Source of the DNA: Synechococcus sp. RCC307
GTDB lineage: Bacteria > Cyanobacteriota > Cyanobacteriia > PCC-6307 > Cyanobiaceae
Assembly: GCA_000063525.1 (NCBI GenBank)
Contig: CT978603.1
Coordinates: 925,105 to 989,104 of the forward strand
DNA: 64,000 nt
Reading direction: 5' to 3'
The notes beneath the pieces are model-generated. The model was not told the DNA's origin, ran no database searches, and worked only from the letters and a program-made list of their open reading frames with translations. Below are positions 41,640 through 49,097 of this stretch, in pieces. Numbering within the stretch: position 1 is the stretch's first letter; each line of letters opens with the position of its first letter. The position numbers were made by a program, and so were the translations under genes.

Positions 41640-41747
41640 TCGAAGAACGTCTGGAATGCATCCCCGGCTATCACCCCAGGGATGTGACGGATTGTAAACT
41701 AGGTTTTTGATTGGTCGTGGCGCGCCATTCCAACGGCTTGTCGCCCA

Positions 41748-41775
41748 TAAAAAGAGGGCAGAACCACCCGCCCTC
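41748..41775 (-). terminator. Intrinsic terminator
   Basis: GAGGGC / GCCCTC with a 10-nt loop followed by TTTTTA on the minus strand; it probably ends a transcript from the gene at 41849-42049. Confidence 0.65.
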
Positions 41776-41848
41776 ACGAACTCATGCTCATCCCCAGTAG
41801 GAGCAGATGATCTGAGCCGGTGCAAGGGGTCTCAGCTTGTCTTCTGCA

Positions 41849-42049
41849 TCACCAAGTGTGTCTAGCTCTGGTGAGCTCGCTCCAGGCTCCGTGATCTCCG
41901 TCGCAGAGAGCCTTCCAGTGCTGCTCGATCAGTTGGCCCGCTCTTAAGCGGTGCAGGTCGTTCTTTGGTGAGATCCCAATTGAATTCGTGGTATCCGACC
42001 GACCAACGCAAGCCTGCTGGTACACCGAGATCAGTGACGGGAAAGCCAT
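41849..42049 (-). CDS. Possible small protein, 66 residues
   Basis: From ATG 42049 the frame begins MAFPSLISVYQQACVG and ends with a plausible helical tail LRAGQLIEQHWKALCDGDHG. A terminator lies 74 nt beyond the stop. Its ATG shares the CATG with the divergent gene at 42048, which is unusual, so one of the two may start elsewhere. Confidence 0.4.
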   Translation of the reverse strand: MAFPSLISVYQQACVGRSDTTNSIGISPKNDLHRLRAGQLIEQHWKALCDGDHGAWSELTRARHTW

Positions 42050-42263
42050 GCTCTGCCAGCTGAAGCGCAAACGCGCCTATTCCCGTTCAGGGTTTTTACG
42101 TTCCAGCGATTCGCAGGGCTCGATGGCGGCTCGGATCAAACGCTTTAGTCGTGATCCGGTGGAGATCGCAGCTCAGGTGCTCGACCTGCCCGCCTCGGAA
42201 GTCAAAACGAGCTACGCCGTGACCCGCACGTTTTCTGTGGGAGCCGAGCCCCGCTTTCGCTAG
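42048..42263 (+). CDS. Possible small basic protein, 71 residues
   Basis: The frame from ATG 42048 begins MLCQLKRKRAYSRSGFLRSS. A later ordered part (ARIKRFSRDPVEIAAQVLDL) may start at an internal ATG (42122). Its stop overlaps the stop of the convergent exported-protein gene. Family not recognised. Confidence 0.42.
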   Translation: MLCQLKRKRAYSRSGFLRSSDSQGSMAARIKRFSRDPVEIAAQVLDLPASEVKTSYAVTRTFSVGAEPRFR

Positions 42264-42427
42264 CGCAGGAAGGCCTGAACGCGGGCAGCAGGGTCGACAA
42301 CGTGAGCTTCCGGCAGCCCGGAGTAGGTAGCTGGTTTGGCTGGGTTGGCCATGGCATTGGCGGCCCCGAGCAAGAGCACGGCAACAGCTCCAACAGCAAG
42401 GATTTGATTGGCGTTCCAAGCGGTCAT
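42260..42427 (-). CDS. Small exported or anchored protein with a conserved leader
   Basis: From ATG 42427 the 55-residue product begins MTAWNANQILAVGAVAVLLL, a signal ending near AMAN, then a short tail ending VQAFLR. The 30-nt leader element shared with the gene at 41120-41323 lies 17 nt upstream. The two proteins are not obviously homologous beyond the signal, so the shared piece is the UTR. Function unknown. Confidence 0.6.
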   Translation of the reverse strand: MTAWNANQILAVGAVAVLLLGAANAMANPAKPATYSGLPEAHVVDPAARVQAFLR

Positions 42428-42444
42428 CGGATAGAGCGGGTTGT

Positions 42445-42474
42445 GGGATCTCTCCCGGACACCTGCACCATCTC
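42445..42474 (-). promoter_or_regulatory. 30-nt leader element, second copy
   Basis: Minus strand contains GGGA-GAGA-TCCC. It matches 41341-41370 at 27 of 30 positions and is likewise 17 nt from the start codon. Confidence 0.6.
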
Positions 42475-42545
42475 TGCTGCTGTTGTGAGCTTTTGGTTGC
42501 TGCTTGGTCAGCACTCAGTGCCGATCTGGTGAAGAGCTGGTGAGC

Positions 42546-42776
42546 TCACCAGCAGCCGGCGATCTTCCCCAGCATGTTGGAGACATAACCCGGCTCAACA
42601 GGACCCACTGTTTTGACGCCATCGCGTCCTGCCGCCGCACCAACGCCAATACGGCAGAAGTAGATCCAGTAATTGCCCTTTGAGGTGCCCGTCTTGGCGC
42701 CCAGCAGCAGTGCCGTCGTCACGACTCCCAGCACGAGAGCAAACGGGATCAGCAGCACGAGCACGCGTTTGGCCAT
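42546..42776 (-). CDS. Small membrane-anchored protein, 76 residues
   Basis: ATG 42776 opens MAKRVLVLLIPFALVLGVVT and a strong membrane helix, then a polar domain with two Cys (IYFCRIGVGAAAGRDG and KIAGCW). Probably an N-terminal anchor with a small outward domain. Family not recognised. Confidence 0.6.
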   Translation of the reverse strand: MAKRVLVLLIPFALVLGVVTTALLLGAKTGTSKGNYWIYFCRIGVGAAAGRDGVKTVGPVEPGYVSNMLGKIAGCW

Positions 42777-43145
42777 TGGCGCTGAAGCAACCACCTGTGG
42801 ATGCTCGCAGCTTCTTGAACGCTGTGCAGTTCAAACCGTTTGTTTTGCTGTGGACTTCAAGCCACTCTTTGAACGATTGCCTACACAGCGGTGCTGTGCC
42901 AGCAGGCATGGCCCATGAGCCTGGTTGGTAGCGGCGGGCACCTGGTTCATTCCGCTCATGCGGTCGCACCATTCCATCTCGTCGCCGTTGGCACCAAAAC
43001 AACGGTTCTTGGTGGGTAGATCTGCGGCCCAAGGCTGGGGTGTCAGTTGTTGGCTCTAATGCAGCCGTCGCTGCAAATGGTCGGCCCGAGCTGGATTTAG
43101 GAACGGAGCAACTCCCACATCCCCTCCCCATAGCTCGTATTTCCC
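42777..43145. other. Gene-poor stretch
   Basis: About 370 nt without a supported gene. A minus frame starting at 42908 has protein-like residues (SFKEWLEVHSKTNGLNC) but runs into the next gene in another frame, so it may be a decayed gene. Confidence 0.35.
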
Positions 43146-43316
43146 ATGAGTAGCCAATCCCAACGCCGCTTCGTGATCAAGGAGGAAGCCATCGACGACA
43201 GCGGCGAATGCGCTTTTTTTATTGAGTACGTCGCCAGTGGTGATCGGGTCAGGGTTGATATCAAAGACCTTGCCGATCCGTTTTATTTGCACAGCCTTGG
43301 CACTGTCGATTGGTGA
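43146..43316 (+). CDS. Small protein, 56 residues
   Basis: ATG 43146 opens MSSQSQRRFVIKEEAIDDSG. A beta-rich ordered body follows (FFIEYVASGDRVRVDIKDLA) ending LGTVDW. It uses a run of seven T (A-F-F-I codons), a possible slippage point. No signal or membrane segment. Family not recognised. Confidence 0.6.
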   Translation: MSSQSQRRFVIKEEAIDDSGECAFFIEYVASGDRVRVDIKDLADPFYLHSLGTVDW

Positions 43317-43387
43317 CAGCGCGTCCCTACTTGCGGCTTCGTCGGCGTCAGCAACGCGGTCCGCTCCTCTTCCATTGGCGAAGCCGC

Positions 43388-43525
43388 TCAGCGGTTTTTG
43401 CGTTGCACAGCCACCCCACCCCGCCGTTGTGGGTGAATGGCCAATTGGTGCGGCTTGGCACTCCCCATCGGCGCAAGCTCCATCCATAAGACGGCGACCT
43501 CTCTTGGTTCGGCGCTCCACTGCAT
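43388..43525 (-). CDS. Possible small protein, 45 residues
   Basis: From ATG 43525 the frame begins MQWSAEPREVAVLWMELAPM and ends basic (GGVAVQRKNR). Longer start at 43573 possible. Weak evidence; it lies in a 300-nt gap between supported genes. Confidence 0.3.
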   Translation of the reverse strand: MQWSAEPREVAVLWMELAPMGSAKPHQLAIHPQRRGGVAVQRKNR

Positions 43526-43621
43526 GGGCCTGGGGTGCGGGCGCGGCAGGAACGCTGTCACAGCCATCACCACCCCTGCAGCGGCCTAGATGCTTCACTC
43601 CGCGGGCAGTGTTTTGATTGC

Positions 43622-43894
43622 ATGGAAACCACCGTCTGGACCTTCAGCCTCAGCGTTCCTTTTGCGCAGTGGGCCGCGATCTACGACAGCGACGATGTGG
43701 CCAAGATGCATGCAGCCGTTGGCATCAAGAGCCTCTATCGCGGTGTCAGCAAAGAGGACCCCAGCAAGGTTTGCGCGGTGCAACAAGGCCCGGTTGGCGT
43801 GGCGAAAAAGCTCTTTGAAGAGAACAAAGAGATGATCCGCGGTGCCGGCCACGTGATCGAAAGCACGGTGATCAGCGCGTATAGCGACAGCTGA
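43622..43894 (+). CDS. DUF3764-like small protein
   Basis: From ATG 43622 the 90-residue product begins METTVWTFSLSVPFAQWAAI and contains LYRGVSKEDPSKV and GHVIESTVISAY, which I associate with DUF3764, a small ferredoxin-like-fold family of marine picocyanobacteria. No catalytic residues stand out. Function unknown. The neighbouring minus gene at 44135-44449 belongs to another small family of the same clade. Confidence 0.7.
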   Translation: METTVWTFSLSVPFAQWAAIYDSDDVAKMHAAVGIKSLYRGVSKEDPSKVCAVQQGPVGVAKKLFEENKEMIRGAGHVIESTVISAYSDS

Positions 43895-43957
43895 GCTCTC
43901 AAAGGGCCTCTTCGTTTGGGGGAGGCCTTAAGGCTCTTGTGACGTTGACAACGGCAC

Positions 43958-43991
43958 AAAAAAAGCACCTGCTTCATCACAAAGCAGGTGC
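43958..43991 (-). terminator. Intrinsic terminator for the gene at 44135-44449
   Basis: GCACCTGC / GCAGGTGC with an 11-nt loop and a T7 run on the minus strand, about 145 nt past the stop. The stem matches that at 36561-36590. Confidence 0.75.
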
Positions 43992-44134
43992 CCCTCAACG
44001 CGACGGGACTTGAACTTCCTCCCCGTCAGGCACTCCCTTATCCCTGGCAGGAGAAACAGGGAACGCTTGAGTCGGTTCTAAGCACCCACAGCTGTAGTGC
44101 GCCTGAGCAGAAGCGCCGTTGCGGCATGTGTTGA

Positions 44135-44449
44135 TCAGGCGTCCATCTGGGCAAACAGCACCTTGTGGTTGGCCACCACGTCGGCATCGCTGATGGCGGG
44201 GGTGATGTCCATCTCAACGCCGAATTGAGCACGCCAAGGAGCCAGGTGCTTGAACAGCTCGGCAGTTCCGTTGGCTTTCATCAGGGCAACCACTTGGCCT
44301 TGGCCGGGCAGGTGAACGCGATGCAGCAGTTCAAAACCTTCAAAGCAATCGTTGAGGCAGCCGCCATCGAAGTAGTTGATGAATTCGCGGTAGCCGGCGA
44401 GCTGGCAATCGATGTCGGGGAAGGTTCCGATTACGCAGTAGAGCTGCAT
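44135..44449 (-). CDS. DUF3303-like small protein, paralogue of 36234-36548
   Basis: The 104-residue protein begins MQLYCVIGTFPDIDCQLAGY and shares the block FEGFELLHRV plus a later L-A-P-W with the protein at 36234-36548. Predicted as a compact alpha/beta domain with no signal. Its long 3' region before the terminator has no second gene. Function unknown. Confidence 0.65.
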   Translation of the reverse strand: MQLYCVIGTFPDIDCQLAGYREFINYFDGGCLNDCFEGFELLHRVHLPGQGQVVALMKANGTAELFKHLAPWRAQFGVEMDITPAISDADVVANHKVLFAQMDA

Positions 44450-44599
44450 GGCAAAAAAGCAGGTGGCGGGACCCTATGGCCGCAACGCTGATCGCCGCAG
44501 TGTTCTGGCTCACCTTTGCTGGTGTGATGGGCAGCACCGCTTTTTGAACATTGCTGCTGCTTGGTTGGTGGGACACTCCACCGGTTTCTGGCGCTGTTG

Positions 44600-44941
44600 A
44601 TGGCTTCCAAGTTCTTCGTTGTTCACCACGAGTTTCGAGCTGGCAAAGCTCAGCTTTGGTGGCAAAGCGCTCAAGCCGCCATGGCTCCTGGTGGCGGCTG
44701 GGACGAGGCTGTTGCCAAGAACCTGGACGCTGGCTTCTACAACCATTGCTTTTGCCCGATCTCTCCTGAGGGGCCGGCCTACTGCATCTGGGAAGTGCGT
44801 GAGGGCATCAGTGCTGAGCAGTTTCAGGAGTTCATCGACGGCCCTAACGGGGTGAATTTCGGGCTGGGCGCTTGGATGAATATCTGCCGCGAAATCAACC
44901 TGGAACTGGCTGGCACTCCCCCATACCCCCGGAAGTTCTGA
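44600..44941 (+). CDS. Small conserved-looking protein, 113 residues
   Basis: From ATG 44600 the product begins MASKFFVVHHEFRAGKAQLW and continues with AGFYNHCFCPISPEGPAYCI and EFIDGPNGVNFGLGAWMNIC. It has several Cys and His near each other, so metal binding is conceivable. I recall similar proteins in marine Synechococcus but no known role. Confidence 0.65.
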   Translation: MASKFFVVHHEFRAGKAQLWWQSAQAAMAPGGGWDEAVAKNLDAGFYNHCFCPISPEGPAYCIWEVREGISAEQFQEFIDGPNGVNFGLGAWMNICREINLELAGTPPYPRKF

Positions 44942-45024
44942 GTGGCCCTTCCTCTGGCACACGAGCCAGCACCCCAACCAGCCTCCGGGGGATGCTCCTA
45001 GCCGTCATCTGGAAGCGGTGTGAT

Positions 45025-45071
45025 CTCCCCCCGACTGATCTCTCAGGGGGGTGGTCCCCATCTGGGGGTAG
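45025..45071. promoter_or_regulatory. Two adjacent G/C-tract inverted repeats, second is operator-like
   Basis: CCCCCC...GGGGGG (45027-45052) is followed by GTCCCCATCTGGGGGTAG (45054-45071), similar to the palindrome at 30886-30903. A terminator lies about 70-100 nt downstream. Confidence 0.45.
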
Positions 45072-45139
45072 TCCTTTTGAGGCACCCGGTTAGATGATCA
45101 AAAGAAGCCCTCCGGCAGGAGAGCGGATCGACGTCACGA

Positions 45140-45169
45140 CCCCCCAGAGCTGTAACTGGGGTTTTTTTT
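45140..45169 (+). terminator. Intrinsic terminator
   Basis: CCCCAG / CTGGGG with an 8-nt loop followed by T8. Together with the upstream palindrome it could delimit a roughly 100-nt RNA. Confidence 0.8.
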
Positions 45170-45184
45170 ATGGCTTCTGCTTGG

Positions 45185-45199
45185 CCCCCATACGGGGGT
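45185..45199. promoter_or_regulatory. Operator-like palindrome CCCCCATACGGGGGTA
   Basis: A near-perfect inverted repeat 55 nt before the gene at 45254; it resembles the sites at 30886 and 45054. Confidence 0.45.
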
Positions 45200-45253
45200 A
45201 TCGATTTGTCTCTGTCAGTTGGGAGATTGGACCGGTGAGGGAGGGAGGCGACC

Positions 45254-45457
45254 ATGGCACCTTCGGCCATCCAGGACATTCGGGTTGGAAACACCTCGTT
45301 GCAGTGGTCTGCTGATGGGTCGTTGTCTGAGTACGACCATCAGGCCTTGATGGAGCGTTTGTGCGCGGTGGATCCTGAATTGGCTCAAAGCGAAGCTTGC
45401 AACGAGCGGAACGATGGGCCATTCAGCGCTGATGCTTCAGCCCAGAGAGCTCTGTGA
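45254..45457 (+). CDS. Small acidic protein, 67 residues
   Basis: ATG 45254 follows GGGAGGGAGG, a strong ribosome site. The product begins MAPSAIQDIRVGNTSLQWSA with an ordered helical region (LMERLCAVDPELAQSEACNE) and two Cys. An operator-like palindrome lies upstream. Family not recognised. Confidence 0.55.
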   Translation: MAPSAIQDIRVGNTSLQWSADGSLSEYDHQALMERLCAVDPELAQSEACNERNDGPFSADASAQRAL

Positions 45458-45510
45458 TCTGTCCCCATTGGGGTGATGCTCAGGGCAGCTCGGCTTGGGC
45501 GTTGGGGGAG

Positions 45511-45771
45511 TTATGTCCAAAGACCGCCACCGAGATCCCTGCTGGCTAAACGCGTGAGGTCGGCATCAATGACTTCCCTTGCTCCCAACAGCGAATGAGC
45601 TTGGGCAATGAAGGTGGTGCCATCAGCGTCAGGCCCCCAAATCTCGTATTGGTTGGTGGTGATGCCATCAATGCTGATCACGCGCGGCTCGGGGTTCAGC
45701 GTCACGGTGTAGCCGCGATGAATCCACTGGCATGCATCCATGCCATCGCCTTTGAGCTTGATTTTTTTCAT
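45511..45771 (-). CDS. Small protein, 86 residues
   Basis: From ATG 45771 the product begins MKKIKLKGDGMDACQWIHRG and continues with a beta-rich GYTVTLNPEPRVISIDGITT and NQYEIWGPDADG, ending LASRDLGGGLWT. It looks like a compact domain. No signal. Family not recognised. Confidence 0.6.
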   Translation of the reverse strand: MKKIKLKGDGMDACQWIHRGYTVTLNPEPRVISIDGITTNQYEIWGPDADGTTFIAQAHSLLGAREVIDADLTRLASRDLGGGLWT

Positions 45772-46091
45772 TGATGACCAAGGGAGAACCGAGAGCACAG
45801 CCCACGCAGTCAGCGCGCTTCCCTTAGGGCGAGGAAGAAGACCCTCGCCGAGTCATCCACTGGTGGCAGCTTGATCCCGAGACGGGTTGCTGTCATGAGA
45901 AAAATTGCCCCAGTTCTTCTCGATTGATTAGGGGGAGCGGTTCTCCCCCTCACCCCGAGGTCATGGGCCATAGAGCAAAACCCGCATGACCTGTTTGGGC
46001 CTAGGCGTTGTCTAGAGAGGTCAATCCCGCAGATCTATGGGAAGAAATGCCGTTAAGGACTTTGATGGCGCTGTTGGGCCAGCCATGGGAG
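45772..46091. other. Gene-poor stretch with one hairpin
   Basis: AGGGGGAG / CTCCCCCT (45930-45950) is a perfect 8-bp stem without a T run. I see no protein gene with support. Confidence 0.4.
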
Positions 46092-46280
46092 TTAGCCCTG
46101 GCTGAGGACGTCCTCATCAAACGGCAAAGCCTTGGCCTTGCGATCAATCCAGATGCCTTGGCCATCCCTGGCAAACCAAATGAACCAGAGCGCAGGGACC
46201 AAAAGCAGATAGGGGAACTTCAGGCAGATGGCTGTCAAAGCCAGCCTGATCACAAGGTTTTGGATCTGCTTCTTGGTCAT
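46092..46280 (-). CDS. Small membrane protein, 62 residues
   Basis: ATG 46280 opens MTKKQIQNLVIRLALTAICL, then a helix LLLVPALWFIWFARDG and a basic-acidic tail ending DVLSQG. One or two membrane segments. The opposing plus frame is of lower quality. Family not recognised. Confidence 0.6.
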   Translation of the reverse strand: MTKKQIQNLVIRLALTAICLKFPYLLLVPALWFIWFARDGQGIWIDRKAKALPFDEDVLSQG

Positions 46281-46869
46281 GGGCTGGCACCTCTAAAAAA
46301 TAAGAAGGCCGCCCCTCCAGCAGAAGAGACGACCTAGGCAGAAGCGACTTGGCTATGGCTCCCTGGGGCCATGACATCTAGGTGTGCAGTTGATGTGACT
46401 CCTGAGGGCACCACACGGTGCAGATGGAGTGTTCTCAACCCATGGCATCAGCCAGGAGTTTTGAAGAGAACCAACCTCACGAATAAAGGGAAACTGTTGG
46501 AGCAGGGGCCAATTCAGTCAGGCTGCTTCCTGGATTCGCTGGGGTGGAGTGTCGGCCGTCATGCGTTCCTCCGATCTCGATGGCATTACTTTCCAACGGC
46601 TCAGGTTTTTTCGCATCGGTGAAAACGCGCATTGCCTTTTGAGGAGAAAAAACCTTCAGTGGGAACGGCGTGCTCAAACCTTGATGGGATGCAGCCGTTG
46701 CTGATGCCTGATCAGCACAGCGCTGAAGCAATGCGGCACCAACTGCTCTAAGATCACATCGGTTTGGTAATCCAGGAATAAGAACTGACCAGCTTCTGAC
46801 CGCCTAATACCTCAGCGACACTCGACCGACGTCCATTCACTCGTTTTCAAACACCAGTCCAAGACACGT
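46281..46869. other. Gene-poor stretch containing tiny 46518-46562 ORF
   Basis: About 590 nt with no supported protein gene apart from the third MDDTPP-family copy. Long open frames lack signals. Confidence 0.4.
46518..46562 (-). CDS. Tiny ORF of the MDDTPP family, copy 3
   Basis: GGAGG lies 5 nt before ATG 46562, which opens the 14-codon frame MTADTPPQRIQEAA. The post-stop block CCTGCTCCAACAGT follows on the minus strand (46493-46506). Same arrangement as 12832-12873 and 35585-35626. Confidence 0.5.
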   Translation of the reverse strand: MTADTPPQRIQEAA

Positions 46870-47049
46870 ATGACCCTGAAACAACTGAAGAGTTCCTATG
46901 CAGATTTGCTGCTGGAGATCGATGCTGCTGGCGGCAGAAAAGATGGTCTGCATCTCATTCGTAAAGCCGACAAAATCCTCGCCTCCATTCACGCGATGGA
47001 GCAGCGATGCCTAACGCCGACCTGGGAAGAAATCTTGGGTGAGCGCTGA
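46870..47049 (+). CDS. Small helical protein, 59 residues
   Basis: ATG 46870 opens MTLKQLKSSYADLLLEIDAA and the product is helical with a mid Gly-Gly hinge, ending PTWEEILGER. Good amphipathic pattern. No signal. Family not recognised. Confidence 0.6.
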   Translation: MTLKQLKSSYADLLLEIDAAGGRKDGLHLIRKADKILASIHAMEQRCLTPTWEEILGER

Positions 47050-47224
47050 ATCAGCAGCAATCAACTCATCACTGACAAAAAAAGCCCCGTCGAATTGCGG
47101 AGCCCTGTGGGTGTGTGAGGTTGCAGCCACTCATGCACAGCTGCTTGAGAGCAATAGCCACGACCACCAACGCTCTCCATATTTCCAACCGGCTTTCAGC
47201 AGATTGCGTGGCTAGACCAAAGGC

Positions 47225-47383
47225 ATGGACTACACCACCACCAAGCTTCCACGCGTTGGCAGTAAGGCCTATCAGCAAGAAAGGGCAGCCGAACGTGCCG
47301 CCACCTTGAAGCTGGAAGACCAGTTGCTGAAGCAAGCACGCATCAAAGCTGGTGTTCCAGACCCCGCCCAATACATGTGGTGA
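47225..47383 (+). CDS. Small basic helical protein, 52 residues
   Basis: ATG 47225 opens MDYTTTKLPRVGSKAYQQER, a Lys/Arg/Ala-rich helical protein ending DPAQYMW. The opposing frame is a weaker candidate. Family not recognised. Confidence 0.55.
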   Translation: MDYTTTKLPRVGSKAYQQERAAERAATLKLEDQLLKQARIKAGVPDPAQYMW

Positions 47384-47869
47384 TCCTTGAGACATGGGAC
47401 CTCTTCACTGCCCCATCTGCATTGGCCTCGGTCTGCTCAGCGTGACCAGAACATTGGCCTGGCTTGGCTTGGGGCGATTGATGATGTCAGCTCAACCAAG
47501 CCAGGGTCCCGAGCTGGATCAGCTGACTTTCTGTGATCTAAAGCCCTGATCAGCGCTGGCTACCACAGTGAAGACAGACGCCTTCAGGCCTTGCTGATCC
47601 TCTCGGCCAAACAGGCGCTTCTGAAAACCATCAGTTCTGTGATGGTGATGTTTTCGCTTTTGGCCTGGAGTGCGTTTTCGCTCAAGCTAATTCTTGGTTT
47701 GATCGTCCAGGCCCAGGCTTAATGACTTGGCTCTGGCCGATCGACATCGGCGAGTCCTTGTCTCTCCAATTGCCTGCAAGACGTTCGGATAACCACCCCA
47801 AAACGATCCATAGGCTGCAGGGATGGCCTTAACTCCCTACGTTGAATGTTCCTCCGTGATCGCTAGCCA
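47384..47869. other. Gene-poor stretch
   Basis: About 490 nt. A 26-codon frame from ATG 47642 could encode a membrane peptide (MVMFSLLAWSAFSLKLILGL), but no clear ribosome site precedes it. Nothing else stands out. Confidence 0.35.
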
Positions 47870-48037
47870 GTGGAGCCACCCACCAAAAAGAGCATCACTG
47901 AATCAGCTGAGGTCACCGAGCAGGTGATTGAACGCTGGAAGGCGCGTTTGGTGTTGCATGGCCCAGCCAGCGAGTTAGGCCGGATGGCCCGCCATCAGCT
48001 GCGCCTCTGGGAAGACCGCAAAACCAAATTGGCTTGA
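47870..48037 (+). CDS. Small RW-HG family protein, member B
   Basis: The frame from GTG 47870 gives 55 residues with RWKARLVLHGPAS then LGRMARHQL, matching the proteins at 20142-20291 and 38323-38463. It is basic and helical with no hydrophobic segment. Members A and B are the closest pair. Function unknown. Confidence 0.65.
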   Translation: MEPPTKKSITESAEVTEQVIERWKARLVLHGPASELGRMARHQLRLWEDRKTKLA

Positions 48038-48156
48038 GCCTGAGGCACAGAGCATCTCGTGTGAATGGAAGCTTGTCTGAAGCGCAGCTAGCTGGGCTAA
48101 CGGCTCTGGATACCTTCTGATTGGTTTCCAGCGATGCGCCCTTGCCCAAGCTCCCG

Positions 48157-48630
48157 ATGCAGCTGCCGCCAAGCAAGCTCATGTTGCGGGTGGTTCGCGT
48201 GCTGATTTGGCTCTTGGCGTTCTCTTTTTTGATTGCCGAGGGCAAGGAATATCTGAAGTTGCGGCAACTCACCCATGTGGCGGTGTTCACCCTGCTGTTC
48301 TTCCTCGCCAACTACCAGCTGAATGTCGCCAGGTTTGCGAAAGACCAGCTGATTGCAGCACGGTCCAAACTGGCGAGCACGTTGATGTTTCTGGCCTCAA
48401 TGTTTTCGATCATTGAGACGGGAATCGATCAAGTGATTGCTAGTTACTGCACAACGGCTGATGGAAGCTCGATTCAGCTTTCGCCGACAGCCATTTCCCT
48501 CTGCTCATTGGTTTGGCTTGCAGGGGTGGTGATGGTGATTCTGGCGGTGGCTTCTTTTGAAGAGTTCTTGCCGACATTGAACAGCGACTGGCTTCAGCTG
48601 GAGAAAGCTCGAGCCACCCCACCCAGTTGA
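48157..48630 (+). CDS. Polytopic membrane protein of unknown function
   Basis: From ATG 48157 the 157-residue product has about four hydrophobic segments (around 9-27, 35-55, 72-90 and 115-135) and a polar C-terminus. A TTG at 48121 would add 12 residues. The soluble loop contains SYCTTADGSSIQLSPTA. Family not recognised; inner or thylakoid membrane. Confidence 0.65.
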   Translation: MQLPPSKLMLRVVRVLIWLLAFSFLIAEGKEYLKLRQLTHVAVFTLLFFLANYQLNVARFAKDQLIAARSKLASTLMFLASMFSIIETGIDQVIASYCTTADGSSIQLSPTAISLCSLVWLAGVVMVILAVASFEEFLPTLNSDWLQLEKARATPPS

Positions 48631-49097
48631 CATCGGCTCAGCCGCATAAGCCTCGGTTTCCTTAATCACCCATGTGCCCCTCGAGACAGGGCAGTCCGGT
48701 CTGGACCGCTTAGGACGATTGGCAGCGCCGTCTTGGTATCTGCGAGGCCAGGCCAGCGCCGGGGGTGTTTGACGTGTTGGCCCCCGATCAATCCCCAACG
48801 CAATGGATGAGGCACCACTGCCTTTGCGCCGGCTGATGGTGTCCTGCTTCTTGAGCTTGGAGGACTTAGCGGGATCTTTACCGATCAATCACCAGGCCAT
48901 TGCCAAAAGGCTGCTGAGCAGCCGTAGACCGGAGAGGTGGATCGGAAGCAAGCAGCCGATTCACACGACTGATCGGACATCTGACGCTCTGGGGGCTTCC
49001 AGGGCGTTTTTTTTGCCTTGTTGAGGGGCCTGGCCGCCAGCGTGGCGCCACAGGTTTTTCTCCCTACGCTTCAAAAGTGCCTGGGAGATGAGCGCCG
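48631..49097. other. Gene-poor stretch with one terminator
   Basis: A frame from ATG 48803 runs through the terminator at 48984-49014, so it is doubtful. No other supported gene. Confidence 0.4.
48984..49014 (+). terminator. Intrinsic terminator
   Basis: ACGCTCTGG pairs with CCAGGGCGT (one G-T pair) around a short loop, followed by T8. Confidence 0.8.

Larger units (their letters stand above)
41371..41848. other. Gene-poor stretch with three terminator hairpins and a possible small RNA
   Basis: No convincing protein gene. One plus-strand and two minus-strand terminators lie at 41562-41775. Between the two minus ones, about 110 nt with an inverted repeat CATCCC / GGGATG near 41657-41681 could be a small minus-strand RNA. 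Confidence 0.4.

Noticed and set aside
44001-44030. tRNA-like 3' end (minus strand GTTCAAGTCCCGTC)
   Set aside because: The T-loop string looks right but the 5-bp T-stem and the rest of a cloverleaf are missing.
44476-44547. 23-residue membrane peptide from ATG 44476
   Set aside because: Plausible helix (AATLIAAVFWLTFAGVMG) but no ribosome site; left out of the gene list.
45094-45315. 73-residue plus-strand frame
   Set aside because: It runs through a strong intrinsic terminator and an operator-like palindrome, so it is unlikely to be translated.
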